DNA of 64,000 nt from Sphingobacterium sp. UBA2700 (GTDB lineage: Bacteria; Bacteroidota; Bacteroidia; Sphingobacteriales; Sphingobacteriaceae), in contig DELI01000020.1 in assembly GCA_002354335.1 (NCBI GenBank), forward strand, positions 1-64,000, in the 5' to 3' direction. The position numbers and the translations under genes were made by a program. The notes beneath the pieces are model-generated. The model saw nothing but the letters and a program-made list of their open reading frames with translations, ran no database searches and was not told where the DNA came from. Numbering within the stretch: the first letter of the stretch is position 1; each line of letters begins with the position of its first letter. Positions 19,739-28,779 of this stretch are shown in pieces.

Positions 19739-21001
19739 TTATAGTTTTTCAATCACTTTATTAGCAAACTCACTGGTTTTAAGCAGTGTTGCATCTTCCA
19801 TTAAATTATAGAAATCAACAGTAACCGTCTTTTCCTTGATAGTCTGGGCAACAGCTTTCACGATGGCGTCGGCCGCTTCATTCCAGCCCATGTAATCCAA
19901 CATCATTACCCCACTCAAAATAACAGAACATGGGTTCATACTATCAGTATTGGCAAATCGTGGCGCTGTTCCGTGGGTAGCTTCGAATATAGCATGTCCG
20001 GTTTTATAATTGATATTTGCGCCAGGGGCAATACCAATACCGCCAACCATGGCCGCTAAAGCATCTGAAATATAATCGCCATTTAGATTTAAAGTGGCAA
20101 CGACGTCATAATCTTGAGGAGCGAGTAAAATTTGTTGTAAGAAGTTATCCGCAATGATATCCTTTACGATAATCTTCCCTGCAGCCTCTGCTGCTTTCTG
20201 TTCCGCATTAGCTGCGTCGGCACCACTGGCTTCCTTGGTCTTCTCCCATTGATTCCAAGTGTATAACTTTTCTCCGAATTCCGACTCTGCAAGTTGATAA
20301 CCCCAATTTTTAAAGGCACCCTCCGTATATTTCATGATGTTGCCCTTGTGTACAATGGTAATGGATTTTCTTCCTTCCGCAATTGCAAACTCAATCGCTG
20401 CTCTTATCAGGCGTTTTGAGCCTTCCTCTGAAACGAACTTTAATCCAACCCCTGTTGTATTTGTGAAGTTATAATCTACGCTTAAATCGTCTTTAAGGAA
20501 ATCTTGAATGCGTCTGGCTTCGGCCGTGCCTGCAGCGAACTCAATCCCTGCATAAATATCTTCAGTATTTTCACGAAATACGACCATATCCACCTTCTCA
20601 GGATGCTTCACGGGAGAAGGCACACCTTCGTACCATTTCGTAGGACGCTGACAGACATAAAGATCAAGTTCCTTGCGCAAAGCAACATTCAGTGAGCGGA
20701 TTCCTCCACCAATTGGTGTGGTTAAGGGTCCTTTGATACCAACTAGATATTCTTTAAAGGTATCTAATGTTGCCTCTGGCAACCAGCTTCCTGTTTCGTT
20801 GAATGCTTTTTCGCCAGCTAGTACTTCCAACCAGTTGATCTTCCTTTGATCGTTGTATGCCTTCGCGACAGCAGCGTCGAAGACGCGGACAGAGGCATGC
20901 CAGATGTCAGGTCCAATTCCGTCTCCGATGATGAAGGGTATGCTGACTTGCTCTGGGACATTCAATTTTCCCGAACCGTCAATTGTTATTTTATCGTTCA
21001 T
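19739..21001 (-). CDS. icd: Isocitrate dehydrogenase (NADP type by overall similarity)
   Basis: A 420-residue dimeric TCA-cycle enzyme that oxidises isocitrate to 2-oxoglutarate. The substrate-binding and phosphorylation-site region [18 protein letters not shown] carries Ser103, equivalent to E. coli Ser113. The metal/substrate blocks ([18 protein letters not shown]) and FEATHGTAP are intact. Residues that set NADP preference in the E. coli enzyme are changed: Lys344, Tyr345, Tyr391 and Arg395 correspond here to Arg, Phe, Val and Asn, judged against the remembered E. coli sequence. The gene starts 6 bp after the antiporter stop codon and is probably in the same transcript. Confidence 0.93.
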   Translation of the reverse strand: MNDKITIDGSGKLNVPEQVSIPFIIGDGIGPDIWHASVRVFDAAVAKAYNDQRKINWLEVLAGEKAFNETGSWLPEATLDTFKEYLVGIKGPLTTPIGGGIRSLNVALRKELDLYVCQRPTKWYEGVPSPVKHPEKVDMVVFRENTEDIYAGIEFAAGTAEARRIQDFLKDDLSVDYNFTNTTGVGLKFVSEEGSKRLIRAAIEFAIAEGRKSITIVHKGNIMKYTEGAFKNWGYQLAESEFGEKLYTWNQWEKTKEASGADAANAEQKAAEAAGKIIVKDIIADNFLQQILLAPQDYDVVATLNLNGDYISDALAAMVGGIGIAPGANINYKTGHAIFEATHGTAPRFANTDSMNPCSVILSGVMMLDYMGWNEAADAIVKAVAQTIKEKTVTVDFYNLMEDATLLKTSEFANKVIEKL

Positions 21002-21007
21002 TATGTT

Positions 21008-23143
21008 TTAGTTTTTATCTTTCCCAAACATGTTGCCAATTTCGCGGCTGATTTTGCGGAAAATTGGTGCAGTTTGAACATCTTCGTACTCATCGATATG
21101 CATGTCTGCAACACGTGATGGAAAGATTAAGATTAGATTTTGATTTTTGTAATACTTCCCTACGCGCTTTGCCAAACCATCAAGTGAATCTCTATAGGAT
21201 ACTTCACCATAACGTGAGGAGACAAAGACCAACAGGGAATCTGCGTTAGAGAATGTGGCCAATCCATAGATATTATCCCAATCTTCGTAAAGATCATAAC
21301 TTACTGGGATGCTTGATTTCAGGGTATCTAGCATCACTTCTATAGCCTGCTTCGTTCTGAAATTACAAACAAATCTGATAGGCAGGGAAAGCTCTTGCGC
21401 GAATTTGCTCATCTTCTCCATCCAATAACCGAATCCAACTTCCGATTCAGCTAATGGGGGAACAAAAATAGTAATGGATTTGTTTGTGATAAATGGTTTG
21501 TCCAAGCGGCACATAAACAAACTGGCATCTGTTCGGTTCAATATACTCTCTGTTTTTTCCCCAACGATTTTCTCGACAAATGAAGTTGCTGACGGCCAGC
21601 CAAGGATAAGACAGTCTGCGAAGGCTTCACGAGATGCACGACCGATACCATTGGCAATGTTAAAGTCAATTGCTGTAATCAATTCAACATCCGTTTCAGA
21701 TCCAGAGGCATATTTTGCCATTTTATCTAGATTCTGCCTAGCGAGGTTCACATTGCGTTCCGCCTGTTCGTCGTTCGGAACGACACTTAAAATATTTAAC
21801 GGGTGAGGCGATTTCTTAGATTTAATCAGTGTTGCGAAATCCAAGATAGCTTCCATATTGTTGAGGTTTGCAATAGGGATCAAGATCTGCTCCTCATGCT
21901 CTTCCACATGTTCCATATGTTCCTGATCTTGATGACCCGCCATAACAATTTTCTTGGATGCGTTCTCCGTGACAATAGATGCAATAATACAACTCACCAA
22001 TATTAAGACAATTGTTCCGTTCAAGACGTTTTCATCAATAATATTATTGTTATACCCCACCATAATGATAGCAAGCGTCGCAGCAGCATGAGCATTGCTA
22101 AGACCGAATATCAGGTTCCTTTCATTGTTGTTGTATTTAAATACCCACTGCGTAGCGGTGGCTGCCAGGAATTTCCCAACAACTCCCACGAGCGTTAGCA
22201 CTCCAGCAACATAAAATACAGTCAGCCCTTCCGCTTTTGTAAACACGCCAATATCAACGATCATCCCCACAGAAATTAGGAAGAACGGAATAAATATGGC
22301 ATTACCAATAAACTCCACTCTGTTCATTAAAGCGGAAGAATGAGGAATCAATTTGTTCAAGGCTAACCCTGCGACGAATGCTCCGATAATCGGCTCTAAA
22401 TTGGCCATCTCTGCAAGGAATGCCGCAAAAAATACAACGGTCAGAACAAATATGTAATGCGCTGTTTTTTCGCCTTCAATCTTTTCGAAAAACCATTTGG
22501 CAATCTTCGGGATGATACCGAACATAATAAACAGGAAGATGGCAAAGGACACACCTAATGTTACCCAAAATTCGTTATTGATATCGCCTTGGGAGGCTCC
22601 TTTGATTACCGCTAAGATGATAAGCACGGCAGTATCCGTTAAAATAGTACCGCCAATAGTGATAGCGACCGCTTCATTTTTTGAAATACCGTAGCGGTTA
22701 ACAATCGGATAAGAAACTAGGGTATGCGTTGCGAACATACTCGCGATGAGGATACTCGTAAGCAAGCTATAATCCAGAATATAATAACAGACTGGAAAGC
22801 CTATAGAAATCGGAATGATGAATGTAAAGAAACCGAACATTAAACTCTTGTGTTTGGTCTTCTTAAATTCGTTCATATCCAGCTCTAAACCTGCAATAAA
22901 CATGATGTAGAGCAAGCCGATCGTTGAGAACAAATCGACCGCCGAGTTTTTCTCTAGCCAATTTAAACCATGTGGACCAATGATCATTCCGGAGATAATC
23001 AATCCGATAATACCCGGTACTTTAATTGGTCGTAATAAGATAGGTGATAAGAGAATGATAAATAAGACAAGAGAAAATATTAGGACGGGATTGGTTAATG
23101 GCGCTTCAAAAGCATGGGCTAAGTGGTCAAAAACTTTGTTCAT
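21008..23143 (-). CDS. CPA2 cation:proton antiporter with C-terminal stress-type domain
   Basis: This 711-residue membrane protein has about 12 membrane helices in residues 15-400. It starts with the CPA2 pattern (PILLRPIKVPGIIGLIISGMIIGPHGLNWL) and keeps the conserved transport region EPIIGAFVAGLALNKLIPH. The soluble C-terminal 300 residues resemble paired universal-stress-type domains (NILSVVPNDEQAERN and IRFVCNF regions). It should exchange Na+ or K+ for protons across the inner membrane. Ion specificity cannot be read. A His/Glu-rich linker (HQDQEHMEHVEEHEEQ, about 400-416) joins the two parts. icd follows 6 bp downstream. Confidence 0.88.
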   Translation of the reverse strand: MNKVFDHLAHAFEAPLTNPVLIFSLVLFIILLSPILLRPIKVPGIIGLIISGMIIGPHGLNWLEKNSAVDLFSTIGLLYIMFIAGLELDMNEFKKTKHKSLMFGFFTFIIPISIGFPVCYYILDYSLLTSILIASMFATHTLVSYPIVNRYGISKNEAVAITIGGTILTDTAVLIILAVIKGASQGDINNEFWVTLGVSFAIFLFIMFGIIPKIAKWFFEKIEGEKTAHYIFVLTVVFFAAFLAEMANLEPIIGAFVAGLALNKLIPHSSALMNRVEFIGNAIFIPFFLISVGMIVDIGVFTKAEGLTVFYVAGVLTLVGVVGKFLAATATQWVFKYNNNERNLIFGLSNAHAAATLAIIMVGYNNNIIDENVLNGTIVLILVSCIIASIVTENASKKIVMAGHQDQEHMEHVEEHEEQILIPIANLNNMEAILDFATLIKSKKSPHPLNILSVVPNDEQAERNVNLARQNLDKMAKYASGSETDVELITAIDFNIANGIGRASREAFADCLILGWPSATSFVEKIVGEKTESILNRTDASLFMCRLDKPFITNKSITIFVPPLAESEVGFGYWMEKMSKFAQELSLPIRFVCNFRTKQAIEVMLDTLKSSIPVSYDLYEDWDNIYGLATFSNADSLLVFVSSRYGEVSYRDSLDGLAKRVGKYYKNQNLILIFPSRVADMHIDEYEDVQTAPIFRKISREIGNMFGKDKN

Positions 23144-23251
23144 ATAATTTCGCTTGTTTATGGTACAACTATTAATAGTCGGAATTGTTTTTCTAGCGAA
23201 AGATAGTGAAAATTCTAATTTTGACGAAAAAATAGGCCTTCTGCAGTTGAA

Positions 23252-24469
23252 CTATTTAAACTGTATGGTCTTTATCGGCGATATTCTGCTAATCAGCATG
23301 GAAGGTATAAATAGGGTAATCAACGCAATCAAGATCAACGCCAGGTTTAGCCAAATAACTGTTAGCCAGGAGATATCCATCGGGACAAAGGATACGTAGT
23401 AAACTGACGGATCGAGCTTGAAAAAATGTGTACTGCGTTGGAAAAAATAAAGTGCTATAGCAAGAAAATTCCCTAACAATAAGCCATATCCAATTAGATA
23501 GAGGGAATTATAAAGGAATACGGTTCGGATTTTTCGATTCTGCATACCCAAAGATTTCAAGATACCAATCATCGGGGATCGCTCAAGAATACTGATCAAC
23601 AAGGCTGATATCATGTTAATCACTGCAACCACAACCATCAGCACGAAAATGATATTATCGTTCATATCAAGCATATTCAACCAGTTGAAAATATCTGGCA
23701 TTTGTTCTACGACATTGGTCGCATATAACTCGATAGGCAGCTGGTCATTGACATCTTGCGTTGTCTTCGCAAGTCGATTAAAATCTTTTACGCGAACTTC
23801 ATAACCGCCCGCTTCATTTTCAGCAAGATTGTTCAGCTTTCGAATCAGTGATAAAGAACCGATTACATAGATTTTATCCAGTTCTTCCGAGTTTGTTGTA
23901 TAGATTCCGCGAATCGTAAATTTTCGTTTTCTTACTGGTTCTTGGATGAAATACATGATAAAATCATCTCCGACTTTAAGATTTAGTCGGTTGGCGATCA
24001 GCGTGGAAATCAGCAATTGATTTTCGGCATTCTCGGCTTTGAAATCAATTGGCTCGCCTTCAATGATCGTTTTGGAGAGGAATTCTTGATCATAATTCTG
24101 ATCAATGCCTTTCAGAAGGACACCTTCGACTTCCCCCTTGACATTCATAATTCCGGCCTTGGTGGCGAAAGGATAAACATCGATTACATTGCTGTCTGCC
24201 TCTAGCGTTTGAATTTGACTTTTTGTAAGCGAAATTGGCGTATTCACATAAGAGTCGTTACGATCATTTTTTAAGATGATGACATCTCCAAAGAAGCCGC
24301 GTTGCTTATCGGTGATTTCACCTTTGAATCCTCGCAATATGGCTACAGCCATAATTATCGCCAAAATAGCAAGCGTCAAAGCTCCTATCGTCACTCGCAC
24401 GATAAGTTTCGAGAAAGTACGATTTCCAGATAGTGTAATTCGTTTGGCTAAGAAAAATGGAAAATTCAA
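23252..24469 (-). CDS. LolC/LolE-type ABC transporter permease
   Basis: An inner-membrane permease of about 405 residues with the FtsX/MacB_PCD layout: one N-terminal helix (VTIGALTLAILAIIMAVAILRG), a periplasmic domain (about 60-250) and three C-terminal helices. It fits the Bacteroidota LolC/E group thought to help release lipoproteins from the inner membrane; the ATPase partner is not in this window. An ATG at 24517 is in frame, but an exact -7 box at 24494-24501 would lie inside that longer version. I therefore chose TTG at 24469, which gives the usual family start MNFPFFLAKRI. Confidence 0.85.
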   Translation of the reverse strand: MNFPFFLAKRITLSGNRTFSKLIVRVTIGALTLAILAIIMAVAILRGFKGEITDKQRGFFGDVIILKNDRNDSYVNTPISLTKSQIQTLEADSNVIDVYPFATKAGIMNVKGEVEGVLLKGIDQNYDQEFLSKTIIEGEPIDFKAENAENQLLISTLIANRLNLKVGDDFIMYFIQEPVRKRKFTIRGIYTTNSEELDKIYVIGSLSLIRKLNNLAENEAGGYEVRVKDFNRLAKTTQDVNDQLPIELYATNVVEQMPDIFNWLNMLDMNDNIIFVLMVVVAVINMISALLISILERSPMIGILKSLGMQNRKIRTVFLYNSLYLIGYGLLLGNFLAIALYFFQRSTHFFKLDPSVYYVSFVPMDISWLTVIWLNLALILIALITLFIPSMLISRISPIKTIQFK

Positions 24470-24493
24470 GCTTAAATTAAATTTGTAACTTCG

Positions 24494-24501
24494 CAAAGTT
24501 A
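24494..24501 (-). promoter_or_regulatory. -7 box deciding the start of the LolC/E-type gene
   Basis: On the minus strand TAACTTTG fits TAnnTTTG exactly. It is half of the near-palindrome TAACTT-CGCA-AAGTTA, whose plus-strand half TAACTTCG differs at one base and faces fmt, so the spot may drive both directions. Expected minus transcripts start near 24489, about 20 bases before the TTG start. Confidence 0.6.
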
Positions 24502-24549
24502 TAAAAATTCGTTTCACAAGCGAATAATTTACATTATCAAGATTCTAGT

Positions 24550-25488
24550 ATGCGTATAATTTTCATGGGCACCCCCGATTTTGCAGTTGCCTCGTTAAAA
24601 GCTTTAATAGATGCAGGTGAAAACGTAGTTGCCGTCGTAACGGCTCCTGATAAGCCGGCAGGGAGAGGTCAAAAGCTTCATCAATCTGCTGTTAAGCAGT
24701 TTGCTGTCGAAAACAACCTGCCCGTTCTACAGCCTGAAAAACTGAGATCTCCAGAATTTATCGAGGAACTTCGCTCCTATCAGGCAGATTTGCAAGTTGT
24801 CGTAGCTTTTAGGATGTTGCCTGAAATCGTATGGGATATGCCGAAAAATGGAACGGTGAATGTTCATGGATCATTGTTGCCAAATTATCGTGGTGCTGCC
24901 CCTATTAATCATGCCGTCATTAATGGAGAGAAGAAAACCGGCGTAACGACTTTTTTGCTTCAGCATGAAATTGACACTGGAAATATTCTTTTGGCAGACG
25001 AGGTTGAAATTAAAGAAACGGATGATGCTGGTACGGTGCATGATAAACTAATGAACCTTGGTGCTGCACTAATCGTTAAAACAGTCGCAGCTATTAAGCA
25101 GGGAACTGTAAATCCAATCCCCCAAAGCGGACTAATTCAAGAGTCTGAGATTAAACATGCGCCAAAGATTTTTAAGGAAGATTGTCAAATTGATTGGGAT
25201 AAGGATAATAGCACCATTTACAATTTTATCCGTGGTATGAGCCCTTATCCGACAGCCTTTACGCACTTGGATAATAAAGTTCTGAAGGTATATAAAACGG
25301 AAAAAGAACTTGTTCCGCACAGTTACGAAGCAGGTAGTTTCATCAGCGATGGTAAGACTTACCTGAAAGTTGCAACCCTTGACGGATTTATTAAACTAAG
25401 AGAAATTCAGATTGAGGGAAAGAAACGGATGGATGTCGCAGATTTTCTTAGAGGGTATAAATCCGAAGAAACCATTATAGTTCCTTAA
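24550..25488 (+). CDS. fmt: Methionyl-tRNA formyltransferase
   Basis: This 312-residue enzyme formylates initiator Met-tRNA using 10-formyltetrahydrofolate. The N-terminal catalytic domain starts MRIIFMGTPDFAVASL and keeps Asn104 and His106 in NVHGSLLPNYRGAAP, plus the later Asp in HEIDTGNILL. The C-terminal tRNA-binding domain begins near residue 205 (CQIDWDKDNSTIYNFIRGMSPYPTA). The gene diverges from the LolC/E-type gene and its last 14 bp overlap the convergent XRE gene. Confidence 0.97.
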   Translation: MRIIFMGTPDFAVASLKALIDAGENVVAVVTAPDKPAGRGQKLHQSAVKQFAVENNLPVLQPEKLRSPEFIEELRSYQADLQVVVAFRMLPEIVWDMPKNGTVNVHGSLLPNYRGAAPINHAVINGEKKTGVTTFLLQHEIDTGNILLADEVEIKETDDAGTVHDKLMNLGAALIVKTVAAIKQGTVNPIPQSGLIQESEIKHAPKIFKEDCQIDWDKDNSTIYNFIRGMSPYPTAFTHLDNKVLKVYKTEKELVPHSYEAGSFISDGKTYLKVATLDGFIKLREIQIEGKKRMDVADFLRGYKSEETIIVP

Positions 25489-25681
25489 ATTCCAAGATAT
25501 CGCCCGGCTGACATTCTAATGCCCTGCAAATAGCATCCAAGGTACTCAATCGAATAGCTTTCGCTTTCTGATTTTTTATGATGGATAGATTTGATAAGGT
25601 TATTCCCACTTTGTCACTCAGTTCATTGAGTGACATTTTCTTTTTAGACATCATCTGGTCCAAGTGAATCATAATCGGCAT
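25475..25681 (-). CDS. Small XRE-family transcriptional regulator
   Basis: A 68-residue helix-turn-helix protein (helices around KMSLNELSDKVGITLSNLSIIKNQKAKAIRLSTLDAICRALECQPGDIL). It resembles the YozG/HTH_26 type of tiny Cro-like regulators, which in Bacteroidota often accompany a DUF2975 membrane protein, absent here. Its 3' end overlaps fmt by 14 bp on the opposite strand. Several Met codons near the N-terminus (1, 4, 10, 11) leave the exact start uncertain. Confidence 0.85.
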   Translation of the reverse strand: MPIMIHLDQMMSKKKMSLNELSDKVGITLSNLSIIKNQKAKAIRLSTLDAICRALECQPGDILEFKEL

Positions 25682-25931
25682 ACTATTTATATTTATTTCA
25701 GTTTCAAATTCAAAACAAAATGTTACTGAAAATGTTTTAGTTACTAGATAATAAATGGTGAGAAGTAAAGTTTAGATAGTAAGGAATGTAATATTATAAT
25801 TGCGGTATTCGGGAGACTACAATATTTGGAATGATTTTTGTGAATAGTTTTACCTCAACTCACCACCGCTAAGTAACTCATTATGAGTTTATAATTTACA
25901 ATTATATTAGAATTTAATGAAGAAATTTCGC

Positions 25932-25939
25932 TATGTTTG
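25932..25939 (+). promoter_or_regulatory. -7 box of the primary sigma factor gene
   Basis: TATGTTTG fits TAnnTTTG exactly and lies 35 bases before the start codon. No clear -33 TTTG is seen at the right distance. Confidence 0.5.
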
Positions 25940-25974
25940 CGAACATTTCAGAATAGAAAGGTTTATATTATTAA

Positions 25975-26835
25975 ATGAGACAGCTCAAAATTACGCAATC
26001 CATCACCAATCGTGAGTCCCAATCGTTAGATAAATACTTACATGAAATTGGAAAAGTAGATTTAATTTCAGCAGAAGAAGAAGTTATTCTAGCACAAAGA
26101 ATCCGCGAAGGTGATCAAGTAGCATTAGAGAAATTAACAAAAACCAATCTTCGCTTTGTCGTTTCAGTTGCAAAACAATACCAGAATCAAGGTCTTACAT
26201 TAGGTGACTTGATCAATGAGGGCAATTTAGGCTTAATTAAGGCAGCAAAACGCTTCGACGAAACTAAAGGATTTAAGTTTATCTCCTATGCGGTTTGGTG
26301 GATTCGTCAATCTATTCTTCAAGCAATTGCAGAGCAATCTCGTATCGTTCGTCTACCTTTAAACCAAGTAGGATCATTAAGCAAAATTAGTAAGGCCTTC
26401 TCGAAATTAGAGCAAGAATACGAACGTGAGCCATCACCAGAAGAGTTAGCAGATATCCTTGAAACAACCGTTGATAAGGTTTCTGATACATTAAGTAATT
26501 CTGGTCGCCACGTATCGATGGATGCTCCATTCGTGCAAGGAGAAGAAAACACATTACTTGACGTTTTAGAAAATAGCGACCCTGATACAGATAGTTCGTT
26601 AATTGATGAGTCATTATCTGAAGAGATTAAACGTTCGTTAGCAACATTAACCGAAAGAGAACGCGAAATTATCGTTCTGTTCTTTGGATTAGGATCTAAT
26701 CATCAATTGTCACTTGAAGAAATCGGCGAAAAATTTAGCTTAACTAGAGAGCGCGTGCGTCAAATTAAAGATAAAGCTTTACAGCGACTACGCCACACTT
26801 CTAGAAGCAAAATTCTTAAATCGTATTTAGGATAG
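25975..26835 (+). CDS. rpoD: Primary sigma factor RpoD/SigA, Bacteroidota short type
   Basis: A 286-residue group 1 sigma factor. It contains region 1.2 ([27 protein letters not shown]), regions 2.1-2.4 ([37 protein letters not shown]), region 3 and region 4 ([46 protein letters not shown]). Region 1.1 and the large non-conserved insert of proteobacterial RpoD are missing, as is normal in this phylum, where the primary sigma recognises TTTG/TAnnTTTG promoters such as those listed here. It stands alone and ends in a strong terminator. Confidence 0.96.
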   Translation: MRQLKITQSITNRESQSLDKYLHEIGKVDLISAEEEVILAQRIREGDQVALEKLTKTNLRFVVSVAKQYQNQGLTLGDLINEGNLGLIKAAKRFDETKGFKFISYAVWWIRQSILQAIAEQSRIVRLPLNQVGSLSKISKAFSKLEQEYEREPSPEELADILETTVDKVSDTLSNSGRHVSMDAPFVQGEENTLLDVLENSDPDTDSSLIDESLSEEIKRSLATLTEREREIIVLFFGLGSNHQLSLEEIGEKFSLTRERVRQIKDKALQRLRHTSRSKILKSYLG

Positions 26836-26858
26836 AAATTTTATTGAAAGCATAAGTG

Positions 26859-26888
26859 AAGCGCAATTTAAAAATTGCGCTTTTTTTT
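26859..26888 (+). terminator. Terminator of rpoD
   Basis: AAGCGCAATTT pairs with AAATTGCGCTT, followed by eight T. Confidence 0.9.
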
Positions 26889-26912
26889 GTCCAATTTATA
26901 TTGCTACAGATA

Positions 26913-26947
26913 CAAAAAAAAATTGCCTTCACTACTAGCAAAGGCAA
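26913..26947 (-). terminator. Terminator of the XRE regulator gene
   Basis: On the minus strand TTGCCTT pairs with AAGGCAA across an 11-nt loop and runs into nine T. It lies 26 bp after the stop codon. Confidence 0.8.
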
Positions 26948-26972
26948 CTCTTTAATCTTGATAAAAGAAAAA

Positions 26973-27302
26973 TTATTTCTTGTGCAATTGTTCGTATAGA
27001 TCAATTACTTTTTTCTGTAAATCAATTACTTCAGCTTCACGAGCCTGTAATCTCTTCTGTAATTCATTAACTTCATTTTGGATTTGTTTATCTTCTTCAG
27101 GATCTGAAGTAGATAAAAGCTGTACTAATGACAGTCCAAATAACTTTGAAATTTGGTTTAACCTAGAAAGATTAACATCTGTAATCCCTGTTTCAATCTT
27201 TGAAAACGCAGGAATCGAGATATCCAATCGCTTGGCTACATCCTCCTGACTCCAGCCCTTCTGGTGTCTAAGTAATCTAATTTTTTTTCCTAATGCATTC
27301 AT
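26973..27302 (-). CDS. XRE-family regulator with C-terminal coiled coil
   Basis: A 109-residue DNA-binding protein. The HTH_3 domain covers residues 1-62 (IRLLRHQKGWSQEDVAKRLDISIPAFSKIETGITDVNLSRLNQISKLFG). The last 40 residues are a leucine-containing coiled coil (ELQKRLQAREAEVIDLQKKVIDLYEQLHKK) that probably makes dimers. The target is unknown. It has its own near-consensus promoter and terminator, so it is a separate unit between rpoD and mpl. Confidence 0.9.
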   Translation of the reverse strand: MNALGKKIRLLRHQKGWSQEDVAKRLDISIPAFSKIETGITDVNLSRLNQISKLFGLSLVQLLSTSDPEEDKQIQNEVNELQKRLQAREAEVIDLQKKVIDLYEQLHKK

Positions 27303-27339
27303 GGGTAAAATGTAAAATATTTATTTATTAAGTAATTAT

Positions 27340-27369
27340 CAAATTTAAACAAATAAAGTATATTTCAAA
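27340..27369 (-). promoter_or_regulatory. Promoter of the XRE regulator gene
   Basis: On the minus strand TTTG (27369-27366), an 18-bp spacer and TAAATTTG (27347-27340) match the phylum consensus except for a spacer one base short. The start codon is about 38 bases downstream. Confidence 0.6.
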
Positions 27370-27408
27370 ATGCCAATATTAAAATTTTAGAAAATTTTTA
27401 TAAGTATC

Positions 27409-28779
27409 TTAAAAATTTCTTAAAAATTTGTCCGCAAAGCTTGACATATTTACCCCATTGTAATTGTTTGAACTCATAAATAGCAAATTGTAGCCTGTTG
27501 ACTTAAAACCCTCTAAAAAACGCTCTAAATCAGCTATTTGTGTTATCACTTGGAATGATGGATGATTGAAAGCTTGAGTTAAATTTTCAATTGCATTATC
27601 CAATACTATATTTTTTTCCTTTAAAAGAGAAATATTCACAAAAACGGCTGCAAAATCAGACTCATTCATGCTGTTGGTGTACTCTTGAATCACATGACTA
27701 TCGAGGCTATCGTATGCATTCAATTCAATTACCGTCACGAGCGCTTGATTCGGGAACTGCTCTTTCACCGCATGTATACTCGATCGTAATTTCGACGGCG
27801 TATGGGCGAAGTCCTGATAAACGACACTGCCATTCTGACTTGCGACAAATTCTAGATAGCGAATAGAACTCTTAAAATCTTGGATCGCATGATAGAACTC
27901 ATCCCGCTTGACGCCTAACCATTCACAAACGGTAAAAGCTCCTGCTACATTGGAGAGATTATGTTTTCCAAAAATCTTTAAAGGAATACGATCTTCACCG
28001 TGGTTTAGATAGGTTACTCCTTTATTTATCGAATACTCCGGGAGCTTGTATCCATGACGGTTTATTTTGATATCCATCGTGCGCTCTACAATCGTTCTAG
28101 TGCGCTCATCGTCTTTATTATAGATTAGGGTGCCTTTCGGAACAATCGTTCTTATAAAGTCCTCAAATTGCTTGTAGTAAGCTTCTTCGCCAATGACCGT
28201 TTTAAAGTGATCCCACTCAACACCAGAAATCAAAGCAATATTAGGTTTGTATTCTAAGAACTTAGAATGCTTATCAACAGAGGATGCAAAATATTCATCG
28301 CCCTCGATGATGATCAGGTTGTGGTCAGGGTTTAGTTGTAATAAATCGTCAAATCCTTCCAACTGAGCACCAACCAAGTAGTCAAACGGCTTTCCGAGCT
28401 TCTTTAACACATGCATAATCATGCTTGTGATTGTCGTCTTACCGTAAGTGCCTGCTATTACCACCCGTATTTTATCGGCGCTTTGCTCATAAACGAATTC
28501 AGGAAATGAGTAAATTTTAAGTCCTAATTCCTGTGCCTTTTTCAACTCCGGATTTTCTTCCTCGGCATGCATCCCAAGAATGACCGCGTCAATATCCTCA
28601 GTAACTTTGTCGGGAAACCATCCTAGCTCTTTAGGAAGCAGACCAGCTTCAAGTAAATGAGATTTAGATGGCTCGACGATTTGATCGTCAGAACCACTTA
28701 CTTGATGGCCTTGCTCGGCTAAGTTAATAGCCAAATTATGCATTATGCTTCCGCCAATGGCAATAAAATGAATACGCAT
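27409..28779 (-). CDS. mpl: Mpl-type Mur ligase (murein peptide recycling)
   Basis: A 456-residue Mur ligase that attaches a recycled tripeptide to UDP-MurNAc. The N-terminal Rossmann domain begins MRIHFIAIGGSIMHNLAINLAEQGHQVSGSDD. The ATP loop is AGTYGKTTITSM (about 109-120), with Tyr where GTHGKTT is more common. The central motifs IIEGDEYFASSVDKHSKF and EWDHF follow, then a C-terminal ligase domain. The order and the long N-terminal region fit Mpl better than MurC. Its start codon directly follows the prmA stop codon with no gap, so the four-gene set ending here is one operon. Confidence 0.88.
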   Translation of the reverse strand: MRIHFIAIGGSIMHNLAINLAEQGHQVSGSDDQIVEPSKSHLLEAGLLPKELGWFPDKVTEDIDAVILGMHAEEENPELKKAQELGLKIYSFPEFVYEQSADKIRVVIAGTYGKTTITSMIMHVLKKLGKPFDYLVGAQLEGFDDLLQLNPDHNLIIIEGDEYFASSVDKHSKFLEYKPNIALISGVEWDHFKTVIGEEAYYKQFEDFIRTIVPKGTLIYNKDDERTRTIVERTMDIKINRHGYKLPEYSINKGVTYLNHGEDRIPLKIFGKHNLSNVAGAFTVCEWLGVKRDEFYHAIQDFKSSIRYLEFVASQNGSVVYQDFAHTPSKLRSSIHAVKEQFPNQALVTVIELNAYDSLDSHVIQEYTNSMNESDFAAVFVNISLLKEKNIVLDNAIENLTQAFNHPSFQVITQIADLERFLEGFKSTGYNLLFMSSNNYNGVNMSSFADKFLRNF

